From the NCBI RefSeq assembly GCF_016772475.1, contig NZ_CP068595.1, forward strand, positions 6,944,001 through 7,008,000: a stretch of 64,000 nucleotides of DNA, read 5' to 3'. This DNA comes from Paenibacillus sonchi. GTDB taxonomy: Bacteria > Bacillota > Bacilli > Paenibacillales > Paenibacillaceae. Of this stretch, positions 56,078 to 64,000 are shown piece after piece; within the stretch, counting starts at the first letter, position 1; each line of letters begins with the position of its first letter. Under the pieces are notes generated by a model that saw only the letters and a list, made by a program, of their open reading frames with translations, was not told where the DNA came from and did not search any database. The translations under genes and the position numbers were made by a program.

Positions 56078-58366
56078 TCAAGCGTTATTCTCCCGCACAT
56101 TTGCCGCCGCCAGCACCATGTTGCGCAGCGCCGCTTCCGTCTCCTCCCAGCCCCGTGTCTTCAGTCCGCAGTCCGGGTTAATCCAGAATTGTCCGGCATC
56201 CAGCACACGCAGGGCGCGCTCAATATTGTGAGTCATCTCCTCGACCTCCGGGACACGGGGGCTGTGAATATCATAGACGCCCAGACCAATGCCTTTATCA
56301 TAGTCATCATCTTCAAAAGCGGCGATCAGCTCCCCATGGCTGCGCGAGGTTTCAATAGAGATGACATCGGCATCCATGGCCGAAATGGCTCCGATCATAT
56401 CGTTGAACTCGCTGTAGCACATATGGGTATGGACCTGCGTGGTATCCTTCACATGATTGGTAGCTACCCGGAAGGACCGCACCGCCCAATTGAGGTAATG
56501 CTCATGGTCCTCCGCCTTCAGCGGCAGCCCTTCCCGGATCGCCGGCTCATCCACCTGGATCATCTCGATGCCGGCATCCTCCAGCGCCTGCACTTCATGG
56601 CGGAGGGCAAGGGCTATTTGCTTGGCGACCTCTTCCCGGCTGAGATCATCGCGGACGAATGACCAGTTCAGAATCGTTACCGGTCCGGTCAGCATCCCTT
56701 TTACCGGGAGCCTCGTCAGCGACTGGGCATAGACGCTCTCCTTGACGGTCATGGGCTGAATAAAAGCGACATCCGCATAGATGACCGGAGGCTTCACACA
56801 GCGGGAGCCGTAGGACTGCACCCATCCATTCTGGGTGAACAGATAACCGGCCAGCTTCTCGCCGAAGAACTCGACCATGTCTGTCCGCTCGAACTCCCCG
56901 TGGACCAGCACATCCAGGCCCAGCTCCTCCTGAAAGGTAATCGCCTCCGCGATTTGGCGGCGGACGAACGTGTCATAGCGCTCTTCATTCCATACGCCTT
57001 TGCGCCATTTGAGACGCGCCTGCCGCACCTCTGCCGTCTGCGGAAAGCTGCCGATGGTTGTCGTTGGCAGCAGCGGCAGCTTCCACTTCGCCTGCTGCAG
57101 CTTCACGCGCTCTGCAAAAGGCAGGCTGCGGCTGTCCGGAAGCGCGTCCAGCCGGCGGACCTGCTCCGCTACATCCTGGCGCCCGCGTTCAGGAAGAGCG
57201 CGGAATGCGGCCAGCGCTTCACGGCTCTCCGCAAGCTGAGCCGCGGCGTTACCGTTCCCGCCGCCGGCAGCTGCGGCGAGCAGCCCAAGCTCTGCCAGCT
57301 TCTCGTCAGCGAAGGCCAGCGCCTGCTTCACGGCAGGCTTCAGCTTGCCTTCGCTCTGCACGGTTACCGGCACGTGCAGCAGACTTGAGGACGGCTGGAG
57401 AATCAGCCGGTCCAGCGGGACATGTGCCGCCAGCTTCTGGATCAGGCCGAGCTTGGCATCAGGGTCGGCGCGCCAGATGCTGCGCCCGTCAATAATGCCC
57501 GCACCCAGCAGCTTACCGGCCGGCCAGCCAAGGCGCTCAATCGCTTCCAGGTTGGCGCCGCCATCATGGACGAAGTCGAGGCCAATGGCCTGTACCGGCA
57601 GCTCCAGCAAGGCTTCCAGCGGTTCGGCCGCTTCAAAGTACGTCTGCAGGATCAATTTCAGCCCAGGCACCGCAGCGGAAATCCCGTTATAAATATTCTT
57701 CAGCAGCGCAATCTCTTCCGGAGTCAGCCCGGTAACAACCGCCGGTTCATCGATCTGCACCCAGGCAACGCCTTCCTGCTCCAGCTCCTGCAGGAGCTGA
57801 ATATAAACCGGCAGGAACCGTGCGGCAACTTCTCCGATTTCCGCTGCCGGAAATCCCTTAGACAGCTTCAGGAAGGTATAAAGCCCGACTATAACCGGCT
57901 TGCCTTCAATGCCGGCCTGCGTTTTGGCGAAGCGGTAGGCGGCCAGCGGTTTGTTCTCTGTAAGCTGCGGGGTAAGGCTGCCGATTTCCGGTACAATGTA
58001 GTGGTAGTTGGTGTTGAACCATTTGGTCATCTCGCAGGCCGGGGCGGATGCGTTGCCGCGGGCCATGGCGAAATACAGATCGAGCGGAACGGCCCCGCCG
58101 TTATAAGCATACCGCTGTGGAATAATGCCGAACATTACAGCGGTATCCAGCACATGATCGTAGAAGGTAAAATCATTTACCGGAATCAGATCAATGCCGG
58201 CCTTCTGCTGCGACTGCAGATGCTGAAGCTGAATTCCGGCCATTTGGGCAAGGAAATCCTGCTCATCTATTTTGCCGGACCAGTAGGCCTCCAGCGTTTT
58301 TTTCCACTCGCGGTTTTTACCGATTCTCGGGTACCCCAGATTGCTGGTTGTAATCTTGTTTGTCAT
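56078..58366 (-). CDS. metE: Cobalamin-independent methionine synthase
   Basis: 762 residues. It transfers the methyl group of 5-methyltetrahydropteroyl-polyglutamate to homocysteine. The N-terminal half opens TTSNLGYPRIGKNREWKK; the catalytic half has the zinc-ligand segments THMCYSEFND and NPDCGLKTRGW and DVLVHGEFERTDMVEFFGE. The linker carries an Ala/Gly-rich stretch (AAAAGGGNGNAAA). The start at 58366 has GAGGAG; upstream in-frame starts would add 46 residues foreign to the family. No S-box or T-box was found in the leader. Confidence 0.95.
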   Translation of the reverse strand: MTNKITTSNLGYPRIGKNREWKKTLEAYWSGKIDEQDFLAQMAGIQLQHLQSQQKAGIDLIPVNDFTFYDHVLDTAVMFGIIPQRYAYNGGAVPLDLYFAMARGNASAPACEMTKWFNTNYHYIVPEIGSLTPQLTENKPLAAYRFAKTQAGIEGKPVIVGLYTFLKLSKGFPAAEIGEVAARFLPVYIQLLQELEQEGVAWVQIDEPAVVTGLTPEEIALLKNIYNGISAAVPGLKLILQTYFEAAEPLEALLELPVQAIGLDFVHDGGANLEAIERLGWPAGKLLGAGIIDGRSIWRADPDAKLGLIQKLAAHVPLDRLILQPSSSLLHVPVTVQSEGKLKPAVKQALAFADEKLAELGLLAAAAGGGNGNAAAQLAESREALAAFRALPERGRQDVAEQVRRLDALPDSRSLPFAERVKLQQAKWKLPLLPTTTIGSFPQTAEVRQARLKWRKGVWNEERYDTFVRRQIAEAITFQEELGLDVLVHGEFERTDMVEFFGEKLAGYLFTQNGWVQSYGSRCVKPPVIYADVAFIQPMTVKESVYAQSLTRLPVKGMLTGPVTILNWSFVRDDLSREEVAKQIALALRHEVQALEDAGIEMIQVDEPAIREGLPLKAEDHEHYLNWAVRSFRVATNHVKDTTQVHTHMCYSEFNDMIGAISAMDADVISIETSRSHGELIAAFEDDDYDKGIGLGVYDIHSPRVPEVEEMTHNIERALRVLDAGQFWINPDCGLKTRGWEETEAALRNMVLAAANVRENNA

Positions 58367-58572
58367 GATATTCTGCTCCTCATCTATCCCTTTTTGTTCG
58401 ATCCAATCCAAAGTGTTCTGTACTTCAGCCCTTAATCTGATGCCATCATACTGTACCCCTTTCGCCATCCGCAACAGATTCCGGCGTCCCGGCGTTATAC
58501 ACATTGGCTATAGCAAAACAGAAACCGGCAGAAAATCGCCCTTCAACCTGGATAGATACCCGCGCCAAAATC

Positions 58573-58623
58573 CCCCGCAAAGTGCTGCCTTTGCATGGAT
58601 GCTGATTCAGCTACTTTGCGGGG
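58573..58623 (-). other. Strong hairpin upstream of metE
   Basis: ACTTTGCGGGG and CCCCGCAAAGT form an 11-bp perfect stem; the loop has further pairing (GCTG / CAGC). On the minus strand it is followed by GATTTT. It lies 200 bp before the metE start, between the uppP terminator and metE. It could be an attenuator, a second terminator or an interspersed hairpin. Confidence 0.5.
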
Positions 58624-58643
58624 ACCCCGATACAGACTTGTAC

Positions 58644-58681
58644 AAAAAAGGCGGCACCCTTCGATAAGGGCCCGCCTTTTT
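58644..58681. terminator. Terminator of uppP
   Basis: AAGGCGGGCCCTT and AAGGGTGCCGCCTT pair with one bulge and are flanked by T runs in both directions. Confidence 0.85.
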
Positions 58682-58694
58682 GCTCTTTTCTATT

Positions 58695-59554
58695 CTAGAA
58701 CCATAAGAAGTAAACCACCGCAGCCAGAATAATCCGGTAGATGGCGAACGGCATCAGCTTGATCCGGTTGATCAGCTTCAGGAAGAAGCGCATGGACAGC
58801 AGCGCGAACAGAAAAGCGCTGATGAACCCGGCAATGAAGAACGGCAAGGCATCCAGCGTGAAATACTGCCAGTTCTTCAGCAGTGAAATCAGGCTGGCTC
58901 CGGCCATGATCGGCACCGCCATGATAAAGGTGAAATCGGCAGCAGCCCGGTGGCTCATGCCCAGCAGAACGCCGCCGGAGATCGTTGATCCGGACCGCGA
59001 GAAGCCCGGCCAGAGCGACAAGCACTGGATCAGTCCTACCGATAGCGCCTGTCTATATGTAATTTGATCAACACTCTCTGTTTTGATCTTTTTGGGGCGA
59101 ACAGGTCCGCACAGATCATCAGAATAGCTCCAACGACCAGGCCGATCAGCACCGTAGCCGTCGAGAATAAGTGTTCATCAATATAATCCTCGAACAGAAA
59201 TCCCAGCACTCCGGCAGGAATGAGTCCTACAATGACCTGCGCCAGCTTCAGCCGCCCCGTAGTTTCCACTGCGGGCTGGCCTTCCGGCACCGCGGTCAGC
59301 TCCTTGCGGCTGAAGCGCTTCAGGCCCAGCAGATCGATGAACCGGTTGCGGAAGATCACCACCACGGCCAGAATTGAACCCAGCTGGATCACTACCTTGA
59401 ACGTGTTCGCGGCGTATTTTCCGAGAAATTCCTGCGATTTCAGCCACATATCGTCGACAATAATCATATGGCCGGTGGAGGATACCGGAGCAAATTCGGT
59501 CAACCCTTCTACAATTCCGAGAATGATAGCTTTAATAATCGTTAACAGTTCCAT
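58695..59554 (-). CDS. uppP: Undecaprenyl-diphosphatase, one frameshift as given
   Basis: Corrected length is 286 residues. UppP recycles undecaprenyl diphosphate to the monophosphate lipid carrier for cell-wall synthesis and can confer bacitracin tolerance. Motif 1 EGLTEFAPVSSTGH and motif 2 PGFSRSGSTISGG form the active site. The frame breaks near 59095; adding one A to CCCCAAAAAGATC gives APKKIKTESVDQITYRQALSVG and links the halves. Multiple membrane segments are present. RBS AGGAGGAG. Confidence 0.92.
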
Positions 59555-59636
59555 GAATTCTCCTCCTAAAAGTGTGGATCTATGAAATCGCTGCGTACAA
59601 AACTCCCTTCGGAAGCATTAACTTGACCCGTGTCTG

Positions 59637-60259
59637 CTAGCCGCGGGCTTTGCCTGCGGTATGGCGTTTGCGAAGGTACAGCAGGCCCAGCACGAGAATT
59701 CCTCCGGCAAGCAGAATATATACAATACTGGAATATGTGCCGATATAACCTCCAATATCCTCCCACGACTCGCCGAGTGCAGCCCCCAGAAGGATCAGAA
59801 GCGTATTCCAGCCCAGCGTGCCGATCGTCGTAAACAGCATGAAGAGTCCAAACTTCATTCCCGACATGCCTGCCGGAATCGAGATCAGGCTGCGCACCAG
59901 CGGCACCATCCGGCAGAACAGCACGGTCCAGTAGCCGTATTTGTCAAACCAGGCATCCGCTTTGCGGATATCGCTTTTTTGATCCGGATCCATTTGCCAT
60001 AACGGTCGACGATCCGCTCCATTCTGCTGACATCCAGCAGCCGGCCAATCCAGTACAGGATGGCTGCACCCAGCAGCGAACCTGCCGTTGAGGCGATCAG
60101 CACACCGGGAATGGTGAGCCCGGAAGTCGTGGTCATAAATCCGCCGAACGGCAGAATGACCTCCGATGGTATCGGCGGGAAAATATTTTCCAAAGCCAGC
60201 ATCAGAAAAATTCCGGCATATCCGAACTGCTCCATGATATCTGTAATCCATGTTTTCAT
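59637..60259 (-). CDS. DedA-family membrane protein, one frameshift as given
   Basis: Corrected length is 207 residues. The family motif FPPIPSEVILPFGGF is near the N-terminus, followed by GSLLGAAILYWIGRLL and RMVPLVRSLISIPAGMSGM. The frame breaks near 59990; adding one A to ATCAAAAAAGCG gives RIKKSDIRKADAWFDKYG. DedA proteins are linked to membrane lipid-carrier transport, and the neighbouring uppP fits a role in undecaprenyl phosphate recycling. Confidence 0.9.
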
Positions 60260-60273
60260 TCGTGTCCCTCCGT

Positions 60274-62223
60274 CTAGATAAGATTTTTCTTGAGGTTGCG
60301 CAAATAACGGCTGCGGATGAAGAAGAAGTACAGGGTCTGGGCAGCCAGATAACCGGTCAGTACGGCTCCGGTCTCGGCGGCGATGGATAGATAGAACATC
60401 CGCTGCAGCGCAATAAAAGCAAACAGGCTGTGCAGAACCGCCAGCAGCACCGGAACAAAAAACATAAGTGCCAGCTGCAGCGTGGCAATGCGGTCCAGCT
60501 CCCGGTCGGTCAGGCCCATTTTGGACAGGGTTGAATACTGCAGACGGTCATGATCCAGATCCACATAAAGGCGGAAATAGAGGAAGCTGCCCGCAGCAAT
60601 GAAGAACACTGTCCCCACCAGCAGCGAAGCGAACAGCATCGTGCTGTACAGCGTGCGTTGAATTTCGAACAATGTGCCGCTGATCACGACAGCATAAGAA
60701 GACTTCGCTTCATAGGGTACTTTGCCTGTGGCGGCCAGCTCCGGGGCTACCCCTGCCGTCCGGGGAAAATCCTCCATATAAAATCCGGTATACCAGTCCT
60801 GGTGCACCGGGACAATTCCGCTGTACAGGCTGTCGCTGACCACCAGTCCGCTGAAGTCCCCGCCGCCTCTGCCGTCCAGCTCCGGAAGCAGATATTCGGC
60901 AATGGGCACATGCTGCGTATAGCCAATCTCCTGAATCCGGGTTCCCTGCTTGAGCGTGTAGGTTGCCTTGAACCGCGCAGCGGTCAGGCTGCGGTCACGC
61001 TGGGAACCAATCATCACCAGCCCTTCGTTCCCCGCAAGCGGCGGCTCATCTGAGCTGAAGCCTGCGTGCCGCAGGGCAAGCTTGTAATTGCTGTATGACA
61101 TCAGCGGAAGCTGTTTCGTATGGTCAGGACCGGTCTGTGAGGCAATAGCCGCGTATTTCAGCGGAATCCGCAGGGTTTCGTAAGGCAGGCCCAGCCGTTC
61201 CAGCTCTGCGGTAATCCCCTGCAGGTCCCGCTTTTCCGAGGAAGCGTACCCGCCTCCCTTAGCCACATAACCGACAGCCGCAGGATAATCCAGCTTCAGC
61301 TCCCGTGACAAGGTGTGGATTGAGGCGAACACCCCGACTGAGGTGAAGGAGACCGCTGATACAATGGTGACCATAAAAAACATCCGCCCATTGTCCTTCC
61401 AGCGGTACGACAGTCCCGAGAATGTCAGGATGTGCGTATGCTTCCAGTAGAAGCGGCGGAGCTTCCGCAGCATCCCCACAATATACAGGCTGAGCTGTGT
61501 GTAAAAAAGATAAGTGCCGCAGATGGTTATCAGCACCACTGGAAACATCATGATCTCTATGGTAGCGGCTGTTGTTACAGCAGCCAGACCATAGCCGGCC
61601 AGCAGCAGCAGACCCGCTAATAGCGCAAGCCCGCCCGATACCTCCGGCTCTGCTTCCCCTCTGCCCCCGCCCCGGAACAAGCCGCGCGGCGATTCATTGC
61701 CGATGAAGGCAAAGGTCAGCAGGGAGATCAGCATGAACAGCAGGACAAAGCTGCAGATCGTCAGCACCGGCGCCTGCCAGGACAGGTGGAATTCCAGAGG
61801 TTCGATGCCCAGAAAGCCGGACCCGATCATCAGGAACAGCTTGCCCAGCAGCAGCCCCAGCAGTGTGCCGGTGAGGATGGCTGAACCGCCGATCATCATA
61901 TTTTCCAGAAAAACCATCAGCTTCAGCTGCCGCTTGGTCATGCCGTGCATCAGCAGAATGCCGAATTCCAGCTTGCGCGATTGCAGGAAGGAGCCAACCG
62001 ACACAAGGACGAACAGGGAGCAAAAGACATAAATGATCCCCTCGGCCGCCATCATCGTATCCGCTGCTGTTCCGAGAATCATATCCCGCGAAATTGCCGG
62101 ATGGTAGATAAACAGCGCACAGAGAAAAAAGACCATGACCGAAAAAGCGCTGCTGACGAAATATGCGGCATATTTCCGTTTGTTCCGTGCTACATTCCTA
62201 TAAGCGAACTGCCGGAAGGTCAT
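60274..62223 (-). CDS. ABC transporter permease, BceB/FtsX-like
   Basis: 649 residues with about ten membrane segments and a large extracytoplasmic domain between segments 7 and 8 (roughly residues 305-520). It opens MTFRQFAYRNVARNKRKYAAYF, typical of Bce-type permeases that handle cell-wall-active peptides. It overlaps the ATPase gene by 26 bp. No BceRS-like kinase/regulator pair is present in the window to the left; the region to the right opens with an unrelated gene. Confidence 0.9.
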   Translation of the reverse strand: MTFRQFAYRNVARNKRKYAAYFVSSAFSVMVFFLCALFIYHPAISRDMILGTAADTMMAAEGIIYVFCSLFVLVSVGSFLQSRKLEFGILLMHGMTKRQLKLMVFLENMMIGGSAILTGTLLGLLLGKLFLMIGSGFLGIEPLEFHLSWQAPVLTICSFVLLFMLISLLTFAFIGNESPRGLFRGGGRGEAEPEVSGGLALLAGLLLLAGYGLAAVTTAATIEIMMFPVVLITICGTYLFYTQLSLYIVGMLRKLRRFYWKHTHILTFSGLSYRWKDNGRMFFMVTIVSAVSFTSVGVFASIHTLSRELKLDYPAAVGYVAKGGGYASSEKRDLQGITAELERLGLPYETLRIPLKYAAIASQTGPDHTKQLPLMSYSNYKLALRHAGFSSDEPPLAGNEGLVMIGSQRDRSLTAARFKATYTLKQGTRIQEIGYTQHVPIAEYLLPELDGRGGGDFSGLVVSDSLYSGIVPVHQDWYTGFYMEDFPRTAGVAPELAATGKVPYEAKSSYAVVISGTLFEIQRTLYSTMLFASLLVGTVFFIAAGSFLYFRLYVDLDHDRLQYSTLSKMGLTDRELDRIATLQLALMFFVPVLLAVLHSLFAFIALQRMFYLSIAAETGAVLTGYLAAQTLYFFFIRSRYLRNLKKNLI

Positions 62224-62968
62224 GGCCCCCGCCTCCCAGCAGCGACAGCATGTCGATGATGTTCTGGAAGAAGGCTGCTCTGCTGCTGCCCCGGTACATC
62301 TCGCTGTGAAAGCGCCCGTCTTTGATAAAGATTACCCGGTGACAAAAGCTCGCAGCTACAGCGTCATGTGTGACCATAAGCACTGTCGTCCCTTCGGTGC
62401 TATTCACTTCTGCAAGCAGGTTCATGACTTCGCCGGCGGCTTTCGAGTCCAGGCTTCCTGTAGGCTCATCCGCCAAAATCAGCGAAGGCCGGTGGATCAT
62501 TGCCCGGGCGATGGCCACCCGCTGCATCTGTCCGCCGGAAATTTCGTTGGTCCGCTTATCCAAAAGAGCACGGATGCCGAGCCGGTCCGCCACCTCCCCA
62601 AGCCGGTACTCCATTTCCTGCACTGTGAACCCGGCAAGCGTCAGCGGCAGCACAACATTCTCCTCCACGGTTAATGTGTCCAGCAGGTTGAAATGCTGGA
62701 AGACAAACCCCAGCTCTTTACGGCGGAACAGTGCCCTGTCCTTGCGCCCCAGCCCCCTGGGGTCCCGGCCATTGATCATAACTTCGCCTGAGGTCGGTTC
62801 ATCGATGGTGGCGATCACGTTGAGCAGTGTCGTTTTGCCGCTGCCCGAGGGTCCCATGATGCCCACGAATTCCCCTTTCTCCACAGCAAAGCGGATATGG
62901 TTCAGGGCGTGAATCGAAACCTTGCCTTCATATATTTTGGATAAATTGTGGACGTCTAATATGGGCAA
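62198..62968 (-). CDS. ABC transporter ATPase, BceA-like
   Basis: 256 residues: Walker A GPSGSGKTT, Q-loop FVFQHFNLL, signature ISGGQMQR, Walker B LILADEPTGSLD. It starts with TTG (Met), preceded by AGGAGCGG. The C-terminal tail (RAAFFQNIIDMLSLL) is longer than usual and overlaps the permease start. Together the pair likely resists antimicrobial peptides or extrudes a lipid-linked substrate. The 215 bp upstream (62969-63183) hold the promoter of the divergent gene and no other gene. Confidence 0.92.
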   Translation of the reverse strand: MPILDVHNLSKIYEGKVSIHALNHIRFAVEKGEFVGIMGPSGSGKTTLLNVIATIDEPTSGEVMINGRDPRGLGRKDRALFRRKELGFVFQHFNLLDTLTVEENVVLPLTLAGFTVQEMEYRLGEVADRLGIRALLDKRTNEISGGQMQRVAIARAMIHRPSLILADEPTGSLDSKAAGEVMNLLAEVNSTEGTTVLMVTHDAVAASFCHRVIFIKDGRFHSEMYRGSSRAAFFQNIIDMLSLLGGGGHDLPAVRL

Positions 62969-63110
62969 GTGCTTCCGCTCCTTCGTTTGCCTGGATTGCT
63001 TTTATTATATAAAACTGTAAACTGCAGCTGCCATTTCTGAAACTTACAGCCACCTTACAGTATTGTAAGCCGAAAATATCATGATCACGTTCAAGTGTCG
63101 AGGAAACAGG

Positions 63111-63139
63111 TTGACATCCCGCCGCAAAGCGCTTATATT
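63111..63139 (+). promoter_or_regulatory. Promoter of the old-yellow-enzyme gene
   Basis: TTGACA (63111-63116), 17 bp, TATATT (63134-63139), about 45 bp before the ATG. Confidence 0.75.
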
Positions 63140-63183
63140 ACATGCATGAGCATACATTTATTCTTTTGGAGGAGAGATTAATC

Positions 63184-64000
63184 ATGATGAAGGACCTATT
63201 CACCCCCTATGAGCTGCAGAATTTGAAGCTGAAGAACCGTGTCGTTATGCCTCCCATGTGCCAATACTCCGTTACCGATAAGGATGGCGTCGCCACGGAT
63301 TGGCACTACAATCACTATGTAAGCCGCGCGGTCGGCGGTACAGGACTCATTATTATAGAAATGACCGATGTCGATCCGGATGGACGGATTACCGATTATG
63401 ACCTTGGCATCTGGTCGGATGAGCACGTTCCAGCCCTGGCGAGAATCGTTGAGGCCTGCCACTTGTATGGCGCCAAGGTAGGCATCCAGATTGCCCACGC
63501 CGGACGTAAAGCCGAGGATGCTCCGCTGCCGGTGGCCCCTTCTGCCATTCCTTTTAGTGCCGAGTACAAAACCCCGCGTGAGCTGACCACTGAAGAAGTA
63601 AAGGCTATGGTTCAGAAATTCCAGGCTGGCGTCGAGCGGGCCGTTCAGGCCGGCTTCGATGTCATTGAGCTGCATGGAGCACACGGCTATCTGATCCACC
63701 AGTTCCATTCCCCTTTGACCAATAAACGGACAGATGAATATGGAAAGGACCTGACGCTGTTCGGCAGAGAAGTTATCCAGGCGGCCAAAAAAGTAATGCC
63801 GGAGGGAATGCCTCTAATTATGCGTATTTCCGCACAGGAATATGTGGAAGGCGGCTATGGCATCCGCGAGAGTCTGGAGATTGGCAGAGCCTATAAGGAA
63901 GCCGGAGCTGATATTTTTCATGTCAGCGCCGGCGGTGAAGGTGCTATTGCTGCTGAAGGCAAACCGGGAACTCACGCTGCCTATCAGGTTCCGCTGGCCC
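63184..64000 (+). CDS. namA: NADPH dehydrogenase, old yellow enzyme family (NamA/YqjM-like), partial
   Basis: The first ~272 residues are present and the gene runs off the right edge. The FMN-binding barrel shows KNRVVMPPMCQYS, with the Cys typical of YqjM-type enzymes, QIAHAGRKA and the substrate-binding ELHGAHGYLIHQF with its His pair. It reduces activated alkenes such as enones, often in oxidative or electrophile stress. RBS GGAGGAG; ATGs at 63184 and 63187 are both possible. Confidence 0.94.
   Translation, partial: MMKDLFTPYELQNLKLKNRVVMPPMCQYSVTDKDGVATDWHYNHYVSRAVGGTGLIIIEMTDVDPDGRITDYDLGIWSDEHVPALARIVEACHLYGAKVGIQIAHAGRKAEDAPLPVAPSAIPFSAEYKTPRELTTEEVKAMVQKFQAGVERAVQAGFDVIELHGAHGYLIHQFHSPLTNKRTDEYGKDLTLFGREVIQAAKKVMPEGMPLIMRISAQEYVEGGYGIRESLEIGRAYKEAGADIFHVSAGGEGAIAAEGKPGTHAAYQVPLA

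Noticed and set aside
58367..58572. SAM riboswitch upstream of metE
   Set aside because: The conserved S-box core sequences and the expected terminator arrangement were looked for and not found.
63117..63140. cre site in the namA promoter (AAAGCGCTTATA)
   Set aside because: Only the AAGCGCTT core matches; three consensus positions fail, so it was not called.

Overview
The window looks like a chromosomal segment of a Paenibacillus-type Firmicute. This rests on the gene families seen: a Bacillus-type Fnr with C-terminal cysteines, a T-box on metG, three YesM/YesN-type two-component systems tied to sugar transport, a stalk-domain (copper-amine-oxidase-N-like) surface protein, GH65 phosphorylases, DUF4349 and DUF1540 proteins, and many intergenic hairpin repeats. 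No database search was possible, so the genus is an inference. No tRNA, rRNA, CRISPR array or prophage was seen.

Layout. 1-4.9 kb: zinc uptake (znuA, znuC) under tandem Zur boxes, metG with a methionine T-box, yidD and zur. 5.0-7.3 kb: a large secreted stalk-domain protein with an ECF-like promoter. 7.7-13.1 kb: an MFS sugar porter and a three-gene sugar-sensing system (anchored sugar-binding protein, LytS/YesM-like kinase, AraC-type regulator). 13.3-19.2 kb: a second kinase/regulator pair with a complete sugar ABC importer. 19.4-25.4 kb: anaerobic fermentation genes pflA, pflB and adhE with Fnr/Rex-like operators. 25.8-32.4 kb: a third kinase/regulator pair with another sugar ABC importer. 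32.4-35.4 kb: a gene-poor repeat nest containing a complete IS4-like insertion sequence. 35.4-41.6 kb: an esterase, beta-phosphoglucomutase and two GH65 disaccharide phosphorylases. 41.9-48.3 kb: fnr, the nitrite reduction operon nirB-nirD-nirC, a lipoprotein and the di-iron repair protein Ric/ScdA. 48.7-55.5 kb: small regulators, an unknown CxxC protein, an oxidoreductase, a VTT membrane protein, MsrAB and a DUF4349 lipoprotein. 55.9-64 kb: DUF1540, metE, uppP, a DedA protein, a BceAB-like ABC pair and the start of an old-yellow-enzyme gene.

How it works together. Fnr (41.9 kb) is the likely link between the pfl/adhE fermentation block and the nir operon: Fnr-type TGTGA-N6-TCACA sites lie upstream of pflB, adhE, fnr and nirB. 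The nirB promoter carries two perfect copies 21 bp apart. Ric/ScdA next to nir fits protection from nitric oxide made during nitrite reduction. Zur probably closes a local zinc circuit on znuA. The GH65 enzymes make beta-glucose-1-phosphate, which PgmB converts to glucose-6-phosphate.

Quality warning. Nine genes carry ten single-base frameshifts, nearly all a missing base in a homopolymer. After correction each gene reads at its family's normal length. These are most simply sequencing or assembly errors, so these genes should not be counted as real pseudogenes without checking. The IS transposase instead has an in-frame TGA and may be truly dead.
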